Assembly (NCBI GenBank): GCA_964019695.1
Contig: OZ026531.1
Location: forward strand, 5,651,701 to 5,715,700
Source of the DNA: Loripinus fragilis
Lineage: Eukaryota > Mollusca > Bivalvia > Lucinida > Lucinidae
Reading direction: 5' to 3'
Length of the DNA stretch: 64,000 bases
The notes beneath the pieces are model-generated. The model made no database searches. It saw only the letters and a list, made by a program, of their open reading frames with translations, and was not told the origin of the DNA. Shown here piece by piece: positions 33,391 to 44,254 of the stretch. The number at the start of each line of letters is the position of its first letter. Positions within the stretch are counted from its first letter, which is position 1. A program made the translations under genes and the position numbers.

Positions 33391-33902
33391 GGATACCATC
33401 CTGGGCGCCATCGTGAATATATCAAATTCTAAGTGATGCGTTCACTGCATCACTAGGATGTTACAAGGGTGATGTCTGTAACTCAAGACTCAGTAAAATC
33501 AGCGTTTTACATGCAAATCCCTGGAGTTTGTCGGTCTGGGGGGAAAATTTTCTTATTATATTGTAATAAACTGCCATTTTGGCAGCCATTTTGCCTAAAT
33601 TCTTATTTCGTTTTATATTTTTGCTATGAGCTAAGTGTCTGTAACTAGATTTCAAGGTCATAGCTAACAATTTAAGGGAAAAAATGGGTTTGAGACATTT
33701 TTCCATATCACACAGTTTTTTAACTTATTATTAGCCTCCATCTTGGACGCCATCTTGAATATATCGAAATGCTCAATGATGCCAGAGTGGCATCACGTGG
33801 ATTTGTCAAAGACAATATATGCACTACCAGAATCCATAAAGAAAAAAAGTTTAAAATCAAGTTCCAGGTCCTCCTATAATTCGCCCAAATACTGCCGGAC
33901 TA

Positions 33903-34890
33903 AATGGTAAATTCGTCAAAATGGATTTACAAGAATTAGCTTATCATCCACAGTAACTCGAGTAAGTAATTTTGTTGAGGAAAATGTGTCCTTTTTTACA
34001 TTGTCAATGCTCCACGTCCCAGTGCATTCAGTCACCCCAACACGTCAAATATGCCAATCGCAATCATGGCACTCAGCATGTTCAAAGCATTGAATGAATG
34101 TTTTAAGTAAAAATGCGCAAATTTGCTTAATACCACGTTGAAGGCCGACTTAACTCGCTGAAATTTCAACATTTAATTTTTTTCTGACTGTAAACAATTC
34201 AACTTTCGTTTTCGAAGGAATACAGGCGCACTTCGAATTGAACTATAGTCCCTACTAAAGTAACTAAAGTTTGATTCGAACACCTACAGTCGCTACTAGG
34301 GTGACGTCACGAACCTACTAGAGATGGTTGGAGCACCGTTACTCTGTTAGATAGGTTCCCTAGCTGGTTCCCTACTCTAGACCTATCAAGCACGATGGGT
34401 TCAAGATCTAGAACGATAGGTTCAAGATTGGTCAGTAGCCTCAAAATGATATGTTTGTTGTAAAATAAACCTAGCTGAGCATAATTTTTGGTCCCACTTA
34501 TTCGTAATTGATTATTAGAAAGCGCTGTGCAGTTTATAACATCCTTTTGTCTACGATGAAGAAATGAAGTGGGGCATACAGGGCTATTATTTTTGTTTAC
34601 TTGCCAACCAACTAAAAGTTCCAACTTTAGTCGTTCGGGTGTAAACGTGCGTGCATATCTATTATGTAAGAACTATAGCAGGTACTTTAGTTCGATTCGA
34701 AGTGCGACACAGTCATGCACCAAAAAAGTAGCGTGTGGGTTATCTCGCATTTTTGACCGGCCGCGCGTGGCTTATGTTACCCTTATCTCACATGGGTAGC
34801 GATGTGGGGCAGATTTTCTGCCAGCGAGCTGACATAGGGATCGCTCGATCTTGTATGTCTTGGTATGTGAGAAAGAATTTATCTCAGATG
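33903..34890 (-). repeat. Right half of the outer repeat
   Basis: Inverted copy of 41400-41890 (TTACTCGAGTTACTGTGG, GCATACAAGATCGAG-type and CTCACATACCAA ends), interrupted by a MITE at about 34226-34708. Confidence 0.7.
34226..34708. mobile_element. MITE inside the outer repeat
   Basis: Inverted ends CGCACTTCGAATTGAACTA and CGCACTTCGAATCGAACTA (read inward). ACAG flanks both sides, and uninterrupted relatives (41578, 29705) read straight through. About 480 bp, no coding. Confidence 0.65.
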
Positions 34891-35676
34891 GATTAAAACA
34901 ACGGATCCCGATCTTGTGTGCGGGAATCGACTATCTTGTCACTGCATTTTAATGATAAAAGATACATAATTATGTACACTATTAGTGACATTTTGTCACC
35001 TGTTAACAACGACGGACAATTATATGTCCACTTATATATATATATATATATAGGCAAATCTCCGCCTTTGGCACTGCTGTTGTTAAACGACACAAAGATA
35101 CTACTTGATAATATTCTTGTATTCATTGACTCTGTATAATATTAAACTAAAATTATGTACTTTAATATTAAACAAGCACGCGATTTGCCTAACTGTTAAA
35201 GAAAAGTTTTTCAGGCTTTATCTCCCAATCGCCATTTTGACTAAAAAAACAAATACTTACTAGTAACAAACTCAGCCTATACACAATGCAGTTATCTCGG
35301 GGAGACACCTATATGTTCCTGTGCATCAACGAGGAAAACTAGTCCTTAAACTAGTCCGTTGTTTTGACGCCCTCAAGATGCGTTCAGTCTCATTGGCCTT
35401 TTATACTATTTCCTAATGCCAAATAAATTAACGCTTAATCTGCTAGTGACAAATTGGTCGTCTGTTGATGAATTTTCAAACAGGTGGGCTAATCTTAATC
35501 GAAATCGTACCATGCTTTTTCTATGATTCCCCGACAGATTTGTTTTTTTCGAAAAAATGATGGGTTTGTTTATAATCAGCAAACGACAAAAACATGCTTA
35601 ATTTCCAGTATGCGAATAGTTAAAGTCAAGTCACGCGACAATGGTTGTTATCACAGTCTTTGGACGGTAATCAGGC
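34891..35676. other. No gene seen
   Basis: Only the TA microsatellite stands out. Confidence 0.45.
35033..35052. repeat. TA microsatellite
   Basis: Nine to ten TA units. Confidence 0.9.
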
Positions 35677-35868
35677 CTCAAGATAAGAGTGCGTATTTGA
35701 AAAGCATTTTCTTTATTTCTCATCCAAAATATATGTTGTGGGTTTTCAAAAGAACCGTCTGAATGAGACGGTTCTTTTGAGCACTCAAAACACATGTTTA
35801 AATTAATGGGTAAGAAAACAATTAAAATTTTACGCAAATAAAATTTCCTTATCTGGACCTATGTTTGG
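35677..35868 (+). mobile_element. Fold-back MITE, single unit
   Basis: AGGCCTCAAGATAAGAG end, palindrome centre near 35763, then TTACGCAAATAAAA and TTATCTGGACC. Confidence 0.65.
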
Positions 35869-36182
35869 TAGGAAGACGCATGAACCAAGTCCAGGAAGGA
35901 ACCGTTTTAAGAGGGTTATTTTTAGTTTAGTTTAAGTTAGTTCCTCACACAGTTAGTTTCTCATATGGTTAGTTGTTTAAGCAGTGGGACAACGAGGGCT
36001 GATTCTCAGAAATGTTTTTGTCTGCACATGCTGTGTTTCCTATTTTCTGTTGACGTGATTAAGCATTGGCAGCCTATGACAAGGCTAAAATACGGTTTTA
36101 GTATATACTGAGAAAAGGTCTTTCACATTAACAGGTTTCCCAATTATTGACCCTAAGTGAGTGCAACTGCAAGTCTCATTAA

Positions 36183-36423
36183 ATGAGCCATGACATGTGA
36201 TTTCCAACAATGTGGTATTTTGACAAGTGTAGATTCAGACGAGCCTGTGCAGCCTCCTTTTAAGCTTTGAAACTATAAATGATGTTTTGTCAGTAGCTTA
36301 ACACTCATTGAATATTCAAGCGACAAGCAAAGGCTCTGATCAGTCTGCGCGTATGCGCAGGCTGGTCTGAGCCTTTGCTGGTCGCACATACCAAATTGTT
36401 GGAAATCTCATGCCATGGCTCAA
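36183..36423 (-). mobile_element. Palindromic MITE with ATGAGCC ends
   Basis: Ends ATGAGCCATGACATGTGATT and TCTCATGCCATGGCTCA. It contains the hairpin GCTCTGATCAG-TCTGCGCGTATGCGCAG. Confidence 0.7.
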
Positions 36424-36637
36424 ATGTAATAAGTATTATTAAAGCTGGATTCGAACGGATAAGGACCTTTTTCAGATGTCAAAATTGCGACCCTCTTGCA
36501 AGAAACGGACAAGAAAGAAAATGTCATTCTTTTAACCAGGTCTACTTACCCAGGTGGGAGTCAAGTTTCTTAATTGCATTGTGAAACCATAGGTATTTTT
36601 ATGGATTTGATTCTTTGCGTCCAAGTAAACAATTTTC

Positions 36638-36795
36638 AGCAATGTCGGGACGGGTCTTCCTGGGTTGAACCAGTTCTAAAGTAGGATTAATGTGTCTTGC
36701 TCAATAACACAACACACTGATGCCGGTGAGGCTCGAATCCGCAACCCCATTGGTCTCGAGTCAAGCACTCTACAATTGAGCCACTGCGCCCCCAC
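36638..36795 (-). repeat. tRNA-derived SINE
   Basis: The minus strand begins GGGGGCGCAGTGGCTCAATT (box-A-like), then GCGGATTCGAGCCTCACC (box-B-like), then a non-tRNA body with GGTTCAACCCAGGAAGACCC. Head plus body is the SINE layout. The head is about 70 bases but does not pair like a functional tRNA. Confidence 0.7.
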
Positions 36796-36837
36796 AGGAG
36801 CTTGAGGTTCTGTTCTTATCACTTCCATAGCATCAAA

Positions 36838-37085
36838 ATTAGTAAGTGAGTATGATCAGGAAATACCACAATCACAAACCGCAGACAAACCCATGGCACC
36901 GCGAAGAATAGCCGCACAACAATCACGAGACACCAGGAAGACAAATCAAGCAAAGCAACCAGCTTTCTCTTCCCGATCAAGATGATTGCAAAACTAGAAT
37001 GGGCACGAAGTAACGTGCAGCAGCAATCAACAACAAATCAACAACAACAGGACCACCACCTTAGAACAGACAGCAGCCAAAGCCA
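36838..37085 (-). repeat. Tail B copy, inverted
   Basis: Starts at the inverted terminus (AGTAAGTGAGTATGATCAGG) and reads back to the GGACAGCAGCC region, where a 14-base G run follows (37088-37101). Confidence 0.7.
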
Positions 37086-37148
37086 CCGGGGGGGGGGGGG
37101 GGCTTAAATGTATTTTACTGGTACCAAATCTTCGCCCTAGAAAAACCT

Positions 37149-37188
37149 AAAGCACACAATGTCATTACGTAATGACATTGTGAGCTTT
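37149..37188. repeat. 40-base hairpin with a perfect 28-base palindrome
   Basis: CACAATGTCATTAC and its exact complement at 37155-37182, extended by AAAGC/GCTTT beyond one mismatch. Confidence 0.85.
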
Positions 37189-37199
37189 CGGTTACCTAT

Positions 37200-37345
37200 G
37201 ACATCTTTTGGTAAATATTCTGTATTTAATCTATGCTCTGTTTTGTTAGCGTTAACTTTTGTGGAGGTTCATGGGGTAGATTGGCATATAGCTATTTATG
37301 TACCCTCTTTAAATATTGTATAAATAAAATGGAAAAAAATATTGT
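37200..37345 (+). mobile_element. 5'-truncated LINE 3' end, related to the 9-15 kb element
   Basis: It ends AAATATTGTATAAATAAA like the LINE at 15376, preceded by a comparable GGTAGA-TTGGC stretch. The left limit is uncertain. Confidence 0.45.
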
Positions 37346-37609
37346 ATACATAAAACAAATTTAAAAAATACATGACAACTACGATAATAAAGTTTATGCT
37401 TTTTTGGTGGCAGCTGGAACCGATTTTCGCTTTCTTTGATGTCAGTATGACTACCAAACCATGCACGTGTCTAGAAACAGGATACTTTTAAGAGTAGTTT
37501 TTCTATTTGATAGAATCATAATAAAATTGAAATACATGTTGTAAGATATGTCAACGGTATTTTAAGTTTATTTATTATCAGGTCACAATATCTATGTAAT
37601 CTTATGGGA

Positions 37610-38085
37610 ACAAATTTTAAATGACGGTTCCGACTTAAAGTTGTATCTATAGATTAGAGGGTTGGGCCCTAGGCTGATGCTTTGTCTGAGGTCGGGTCCA
37701 CCGGGGGTTAACTGTTGAATTTATTTTTACCCTAGTATTCAGCTGTATGTACTGTATAGTACTTTATAGATTTGTTTTATCCCCTTTTCATATCTCGATT
37801 TGTATGTAGTAGGAGATGATACATCGATGGGTTAGGTATCTTTTATGCGAACCAAACATCTATTTGGTTGATCCACATCAGAAATAAGGGTGAGGATGGT
37901 ACCTTAAACATGTTTGAACCCTCCAGTAATATTTTCTACTGACCGTTCCAAAGTGGAGCTTCTTTTGTGGATCCTTATTTTGTTATTTGTGCAATTTGTG
38001 TGTCTGTCCTACTGTTTTGTCTGTTCCTTGCAGCCTTTTGGTCACCTGCTGGGAAAGTACTGACCTCTTGGCTTTCTTGTATGTT
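37610..38085 (+). repeat. Tail A copy
   Basis: Begins at GACGGTTCCGACTTAAAG, the end of the coding part in the other copies, and runs through the tail landmarks to GTCACCTGCTGGGAAAGTAC. Confidence 0.75.
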
Positions 38086-38338
38086 ATGTTTGCTTGTTCA
38101 AAAATTGATGCTAATGAATAAGTTCCCATTTTAGTAGTAGCATGAAACTTAAGATGCAGTTATTGGATGGCAGAAGGTGCAGCTTATTTTTAATTAATAA
38201 TTGGAAGCAATAACAGGGAGAGAAAATATATATGTACTTGACAAAAAGGCTTTAATTTCGTATTCAGATAACTTATTAGAGCTGTTTATTATACCTTTAC
38301 GGAAATGACAAAATATTAGCATAATGCTTAATCTTAAT

Positions 38339-38574
38339 ATGAGCCGCAACATGAGATTTCCAACAATGTGGTATGTGCGACTAGCAAAGTCTCAGACCAG
38401 CCTGCGCATACGCGCAGTCTGATCAGAGCCTTTGCTAGTCGCCTGAATGTTCTATGACTGTTAAGCTACTGACTGAACACAACTAACAGTTTCTAAGCTT
38501 GAGAGGAGAATGCGAAGACTTGTCTGAGTCTACACTTGGAAACATGTCAAATTGTTGGAAATCACATGTCGCTG
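38339..38574 (+). mobile_element. Palindromic MITE with ATGAGCC ends, opposite orientation
   Basis: Same family as 36183-36423; the large hairpin (GCCTGCGCATACGCGCAG) lies near the left end. Confidence 0.7.
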
Positions 38575-38984
38575 TAATGTACAATTGTATAACAACATTA
38601 TTGAATATTACTAAAAAATAGTCATCCTAGTCCAGACGACAATGACTGCGCAAAATCATACTTTATACGACGAGTTCAACGTTCAAATAAGCTAGGAGCC
38701 TTGGTGTAGTTGATAAACCACTTACCTTGTATTCAGGCACCGGAAGTTCGATCCCCGGGTCCTCCAGTCTGTCGGATGAGACGACAATGACTGGGAGTGG
38801 CCCCGTCCGCATAACGACCTTGGCTGTTGGTGGGAACGTGTAACTTGCATAACTTACATGCCCAGAACACCGTAACAAGCTATCTAGCCTCCGTAGGTAC
38901 ACTCTGGTAGTAGTATCTTGGCTTTGGTCCGGGGCCCTAGCACCAGGGATTGACCTTTATAGGGGTGTAACCTCCAATCTGAGT

Positions 38985-40100
38985 ATAATATTGCAACAGA
39001 CTGCATGCTTGGCGGTCAACCCAATCACGGTTGGCAACTTTGCTTTCCTCTTTAATTGTACGCCGGTGGGTCAGACTTTATAATCTAATCAAAGAAATCT
39101 AACAGAATTAATTGAACAAACATTGAACAGAGGGCTCACTTTATTTGGCTTGTAATGATAAAAAAGCCCTTTTTTACATCTAAACAACCTAAACGATATA
39201 AATTGTGGTTATGTCAGAAAATGTGTGGTGCCCTTCATTATCTTTTGGACAATATATTTACAAGATTTTGCTCGAAATTATATAGACAAATTGTAGGTAT
39301 TCCAATGGGTTCTAATTGTGCTCCTCTTGTTGCAGATTTGTTTTTGTTTTGTTATGAAAGAGACTTTATGCTGTCTCTGTCCTGATATTATTGAAGCTTT
39401 AACTCCACCTCCAGATATTTAGTTGATTTACTTAATATTGATAATCCTTATTTTGAACAAATAGTAGGTCAGATTTATCCTACTGAACTCAGTTAAATAA
39501 GGCGAATTCTTATGATACTGAAGCTCCGTTTTTGGACTTGAACTTGTCAATAACAAATGGCATAGTTTCTTCTAAACTTTATGATTAATTTTGAAATAGT
39601 AGAATTCCCATTTCTTGATGGAGATGTTCCTCGCTCACCTTCCTATGGTGCATATATTTCTCAGCTTATTCGTTTTGCTAGAGTGTGTTTAAATGTGATG
39701 ACATCAACAACAGAAACCTATTTTTAACTGCTAAGTTATTAAACAAGGTTATAGATATCATAAAATTCGAAAAGCATTTTCTTAATTCTACTGTAGACAC
39801 TCAGAGTTAATTGTTTGATACACGTTGGGTTAAAAACTCTTCGGCAACAAGGCATATCAGAACCTATATTTTATGGGGATTTAGTTTATAATTTCAAACG
39901 GATTGTTGGAAAACCTAATTTTAGTGATCAATTCAAAAAGATTGTAAAACGTTACATAAGGGTTGGTTATCATTTGGATGTCATGCTACATTCGGCATGC
40001 CTGGTTTTTAACCCAATCACGGTTTATAGCTATGGTTTCCTCTTTAATTGCACAATTTTTGGTCAGGCCTCAGACTCTATGACGGCTCTGACGTAAAGCT
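38985..40100 (+). pseudogene. Penelope-type reverse transcriptase fossil with a head-to-tail junction
   Basis: 38985-39070 is the coding 3' end (ACTGCATGCTTGGCGGTCAA, CCTCTTTAATTGTACG). It joins at about 39075 directly to an internal reverse transcriptase segment (NLIK then LIEQT). Then come YLLDNIFTRFCSKLYRQ and VGIPMGSNCAPLVADLFLF, the motif-B-like signature. The catalytic site is mutated: R-Y-L-V-D instead of YLDD. The C-terminal part from 39815 reads LKTLRQQGISEPIFYGDLVY through SDSMTALT. Stops and shifts lie between. It runs into tail B. Confidence 0.7.
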
Positions 40101-40676
40101 TTGATCGGTGGGTTGGTGCCTTATGCTTATCTGTAGCTGGACCGACCGTGGCTCAACTTGAGGTTTTCTTTAGCTCTGACTATCTGTGAGTCATGAGCCC
40201 TTTTCTTTGTTTCATCATTGTGTGTTAATTTGATAAGAGTGTTTCTCCATGATAATACATTGCATTAGTTAGGCCCGGCGGCCTCCATGCGAGCTGAACA
40301 TTTCTTGTACTTCAACAACAGCATAATCTAGGGCGAAGATTTGGTACCAGTAAAATGCATTTAACCCCCCCCCCCCCCCCCCCGTGGCTTAGGCTGCTGT
40401 CCGTTCAAAGACAGTGGTTCTGTTGTTGTTAACTTTTTGTTTACTGTAGTTCCCATTTTGGGAGTATGTGATTGTTCTGTATTTTGTTGTACGTTGCTTT
40501 ATGTCTATTCTAGTATTGCAATCATGTTGATGGGGAAGAGAGAGCTGGTTTCTTTGCTTGATTTGTCTTCCTGGTGTCTCGTGATGGTTGAGTGGCTCTT
40601 CCTCGCGGTGCCATGGGGTTGTCTGCGGTTTGTTATTGTGGTATTTCCTGATCATACTCACTTACTATTTTTCAGA
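40101..40676 (+). repeat. Tail B of the Penelope-type element
   Basis: Contiguous with the coding fossil. Landmarks: GATAAGAGTGTTTCTCCATG, GGCGGCCTCCATGCGAGCTG, CTAGGGCGAAGATTTGGTAC, a 17-base C run at about 40367, GGCTGCTGTCCGTTC, GGTGTCTCGTGATGGTTG and a terminal TGTGGTATTTCCTGATCATA plus CTCACTTAC. It differs from tail A although both follow the same coding end. Confidence 0.75.
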
Positions 40677-41215
40677 CTCTAGGACGGTTCCGACTTAAAG
40701 ACTTATCTATTGATGAGATGGTAAAGGTCTGATGCTTCGGCTGTTGTCAGGCCCCTGGGGTTTACCTGTTGGATTTCTTTTGCTCCCGTATTCAGTTTTA
40801 TGTACTGTTGAGCTAGTCCTTATCTTTGCTTTACCCCTTTTTATATCTTGATTTATATGTTCTAGGAGATGATGCATTGATAAGTTATGGTTCTTTCATG
40901 GACTCAAACATCTATATGTCTTGATACACATCTGAACTAAGGATAAGGATGGCGCTGTGAAATCGGTTTAAGCCCTCCAGTAAAATATTTTTACTGACCG
41001 TTCCAAGGCGGTACTTCTTTTGTAGATCATTTGTTATCTATGTCTTGTGTTTGTGATGCTTTTGCATCTGTTCATTGCTGCCTTGTGGCCACCTGCTAGG
41101 AAAAGGTTGACCTCTTGGCTCTTGTTTATGATGTTTAATTGTATATTCCATGTGGTATCCTAGGTCCTTGATTGTATCAATTCCTTGTCTTTGTCAACTT
41201 TCTTACTTAAAAAAG
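40677..41215 (+). repeat. Tail A copy directly after a tail B
   Basis: Starts ACTCTAGGACGGTTCCGACT at the last bases of coding homology and runs to a TTGATTGTATCAATTCCTTG end. It follows a tail-B copy without spacer. Confidence 0.75.
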
Positions 41216-41399
41216 TTTATGAAGGCTGCCATTATTAAACTTTGCGGTAGTGAATTCAGTGAATTTGTGTCTCGGATGACCAAACTTTCCATCTGCACTG
41301 TCTCTTAGCGAATCATATAAAGTGATCTCCAGCTGCTGCGTTGTTAGAAGCTGTGAAAAAATTTCCTTGCACACCAGATTGGGATTTCCGTTGTTTAAC

Positions 41400-42360
41400 C
41401 CATGTGAGATATTTCTTTCTCACATACCAATGCATACAAGATCGAGTGATCCCTTACATCTCGATGTTGGAAAAATCTGCCCCACATCGCTACCCATGTG
41501 AGATAAGCGTAACGTATACGAGATAAGCCACACGCAGCCGGTTGCCAATGTAAGATAACATTTTTGGCGCACGACTGTATTCCTTCGAAAAAGTTGAACT
41601 GTTGTGAGTCAGGAAAATATTCAAGGTTGAATTTTTAGCGATTTAAGTCGGCCTTCAACTTGGTTTAAAAGTAAAGCTGCGCATTTTTACTTAAAACCTT
41701 TATTCAATGCTTTGAACACGCTGAGTGCATTGCGATTGACATATTTAACCTGCTGGACAATGAGTGAAAGCACCTGGAAGGGGAGCCTTGACGATGTAAA
41801 AAAACACACATTTTCCTCAACAAAATTTCTTACTCGAGTTACTGTGGCTGATAAGCTAGTTCAAATTAACCCAATTCGAGGAAATAACCATTTGTTCATT
41901 GTTTAATGCGCTGTTTATTCGCTGTTTCAAGTTGATTTGTACAGCGCGTGTCATTGACTGTAAACATCGACCTCAGTGACGTCACCAACAGATAAAAACA
42001 GTGCTTTACCGTACGGTCGAGGTATATTAGAAAAAGAATCGATCATTGGTGTTCAGTGGTTCCAGAAAAAATCACAACCCTTGGGTCCACCGTTTAGTGG
42101 GATACTCGGCAAGCCTCGTTTCCAACTGGAACGGTGGGCCCTCGGGTTGGGATTTTTCTGTCCCCACTGAACACCAATGATGGATACTATTTATCTCACA
42201 CACCCGTACCAGCCAAAGGGAAAGATAAAAAACGAACAGCCGCACGCTGGCCGCACGTCGATCCGAGACGTCATTGTAATGTTAAAACGACGTCACCATG
42301 TTGCATCTCAGCGTTTTCAGTATTTTCTCGAAGTCTTTTTCAAGTTTTTTCAATATAAAT
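41400..42360 (+). repeat. Outer repeat without the inner element
   Basis: Runs from TTTCTCACATACCAATGCAT through the TGACGTCACC region and the GGTGTTCAGTGG hairpin (42025-42180) to AATATAAATGAGGTATTAAG. It supplies the empty-site comparison for the cluster at 29-35 kb. Confidence 0.7.
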
Positions 42361-42452
42361 GAGGTATTAAGTGGTGAGTCCTTATCTTTGCTTTATCCCA
42401 TTTTTATATCTTGATTTATATGTTCTAGATGATGCATTGATTAAGATGTGAG

Positions 42453-42600
42453 CAAGAAAAAGAATCCATTATTCGTGTGAAGATGGGATAGAAAAATCCA
42501 TCGCTCACGATCACCGATTGCCATTACTCGGCTAGCATCGTGATGCCAATCGGTGATCCTCGGGACAAATTTTTCTATCCCATCTTTATCTTAATCATTA
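42453..42600. repeat. Hairpin repeat
   Basis: Arms GATGGGATAGAAAAATCC and TTTTTCTATCCCATC, with GATCACCGATTGCCATTACT inside inverted against ATGCCAATCGGTGATC. Confidence 0.7.
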
Positions 42601-43129
42601 ATGCCTTTCATATTTTTTTCTTCAGCAAGGTCCGTTTTTAAACCTATGTTCCAGAGATTGGTATTTAAGCCTAATGAGCCTTTCTTGGTATGTTAAGTAT
42701 CTTATGTTTCAGACTAGGTTTGTGGCTCTCCTTTATGCGTTTTGAGTCTCAAACATTTCTTTCTTACAAAGAGGCATACATACTGTAACAACATATTCAA
42801 TATGTCATTTGTGAAAAATTCATGATAACCCTATGACCTTCGGGATACTATCCCATGGCGTAGCCAGAACGCTGTAAAAGTTACGCACATCAAAGAAAGA
42901 CTACTGTGTCAAGCAATGATTAGTACAATTAGGTCCCTTTTCAAAATGGGAACTTCTCTTAAGGTAAGAATTTGCTCCCAGATGGATTCTTTCCTTTAAG
43001 AGCAGTTCCTCAAGGGATGGAAAATCACTTTAACAACATAAGGTGAGCTCCCTTGTGTGTTACTATTTTATTAAAAAGTGCGTATACTGTGTAATGGAAG
43101 CTACGTCAATGCTATCACGGCGATAGTAT
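42601..43129. other. No gene seen
   Basis: May be decayed LINE sequence continuing from the minus-strand fossil; nothing clear. Confidence 0.35.
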
Positions 43130-43880
43130 CAGGAAGGTAACTCATATAAATCTAGAAAAGAATAGGGCCAAGGACACTGCCCTGGGGAACCCCACTTTTG
43201 AATATGTTCTTCAAAGGGTATCCTTTGGAAGCAAAGACTGCACCAAAGAACTGAAACTAGAGTGTGCATATTTCCTGGGCCAGACTAGCTAGTTTCTGCC
43301 ATTTAGTAATTTACTGGTTCTGAAGAAATATCATTTACTGGTTCTGAAGAAATATCATTGATTTCAACATGCTGTGTCCGGTTTGTGACAAACTATTTCA
43401 CACGGAATATTTGCTCTTATTCCATACCCCCTATTGTTTCTTCAATAACCGCTTATGGGGGACCTTGTCAAGCTTATCAATTCCTTACCAAAAGCAAGGT
43501 AGCTAACAAATACGTCATCCCCTTGATCCAATGCCGTAGTGATGTCCTCTTAAACTCTAATAGTTGGGTTGTACATGATTTACCCGCTATGAATCTATGT
43601 TGAGATCTTGAAAACAGTTGGTTACATTTCATGTTGTGGACAATGTCGTCTGGGGTTAGCCGTTCAATATTTTCCCAGGCACTAAAGTAAGGCTTATTGG
43701 TCTATAACATTTAGGTTTAGATTTGCTTCTCGACTTGAAAAATGCAGCTACATGTGTTAATTTACATTTTTTCTGGTATTTTTACCTCTTGTATTGATTT
43801 TTCAAATATCAACTAATGGATTTAAAGGGGATTTTAGCATTCCATTATTAGCATTGGATAGATTTGGTTGGGTTCCTGGT
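43130..43880 (-). pseudogene. LINE reverse transcriptase fossil, minus strand
   Basis: The minus strand gives ERLTPDDIVHNMKCNQLFSR, then a fingers-motif stretch with GKSCTTQLLEF, and after shifts GVPQGSVLGPILF near 43165. These are ordered reverse transcriptase motifs of a LINE unlike the 11.3-kb ORF2. A second piece of the same segment lies at 44255-44420 beyond a tail-A copy. Confidence 0.65.
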
Positions 43881-43884
43881 ATTT

Positions 43885-44235
43885 TGTAGTCTGTTTGCGA
43901 ACCAAACATCTATTTGTCTTAATCCACATCAGAAATAAGGGCGAGGTTGGTACTGTCAAACATTTTGAAGCCCTCCAGTAATTTTCTTACTTAACTTTCC
44001 ATGGCAGTGCTTCTTTTTGGGGATCCGTTTTGTTAATTGCTTGTCGTGTTTGTATTAGTCATACTGTCTTGTCTGTTCCTTACAGCCTAGTGCTCACTTG
44101 CTGGGAAAGGGCTGACATCGTTGCTCTATTGTATGTGATGCTTCTTGTGTTTTGTTACCTTCCATAATGGTGCCCTGTGCTAGGTGTGGTATTTGATTGT
44201 ATCGATTCCTAATATATTTGCCTTCTTCCTTACTT
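43885..44235 (+). repeat. Tail A copy
   Basis: From GCGAACCAAACATCTATTTG to TTGATTGTATCGATTCCTAA; it separates two pieces of LINE fossil. Confidence 0.7.
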
Positions 44236-44254
44236 TGTACATGCTTTGCCTGCA

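Larger units (their letters stand above)
30192..33902. mobile_element. 3.7-kb inverted-repeat element carrying a 32-bp satellite
   Basis: Terminal inverted repeats of about 165 bp begin TAGTCCGG and end CCGGACTA, with inner landmarks GACCTGGAACTTGATTTTAA and GATGCCACTCTGGCATCATT in both arms. AAT flanks both ends. Inside are: five units of a 145-165-bp repeat (30335-30960, each with AAGATGGCGTCCAAGATGGC); a 400-bp stretch; the satellite; and two inverted units of the 150-bp repeat. The related sequence at 41890 lacks the element. No transposase is encoded, so it is non-autonomous. Class unassigned; a 3-bp duplication would suit some DNA transposons. Confidence 0.7.

Noticed and set aside
36723..36793. 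Functional tRNA gene
   Set aside because: Box-like elements are present but the stems do not pair, and a SINE body follows.
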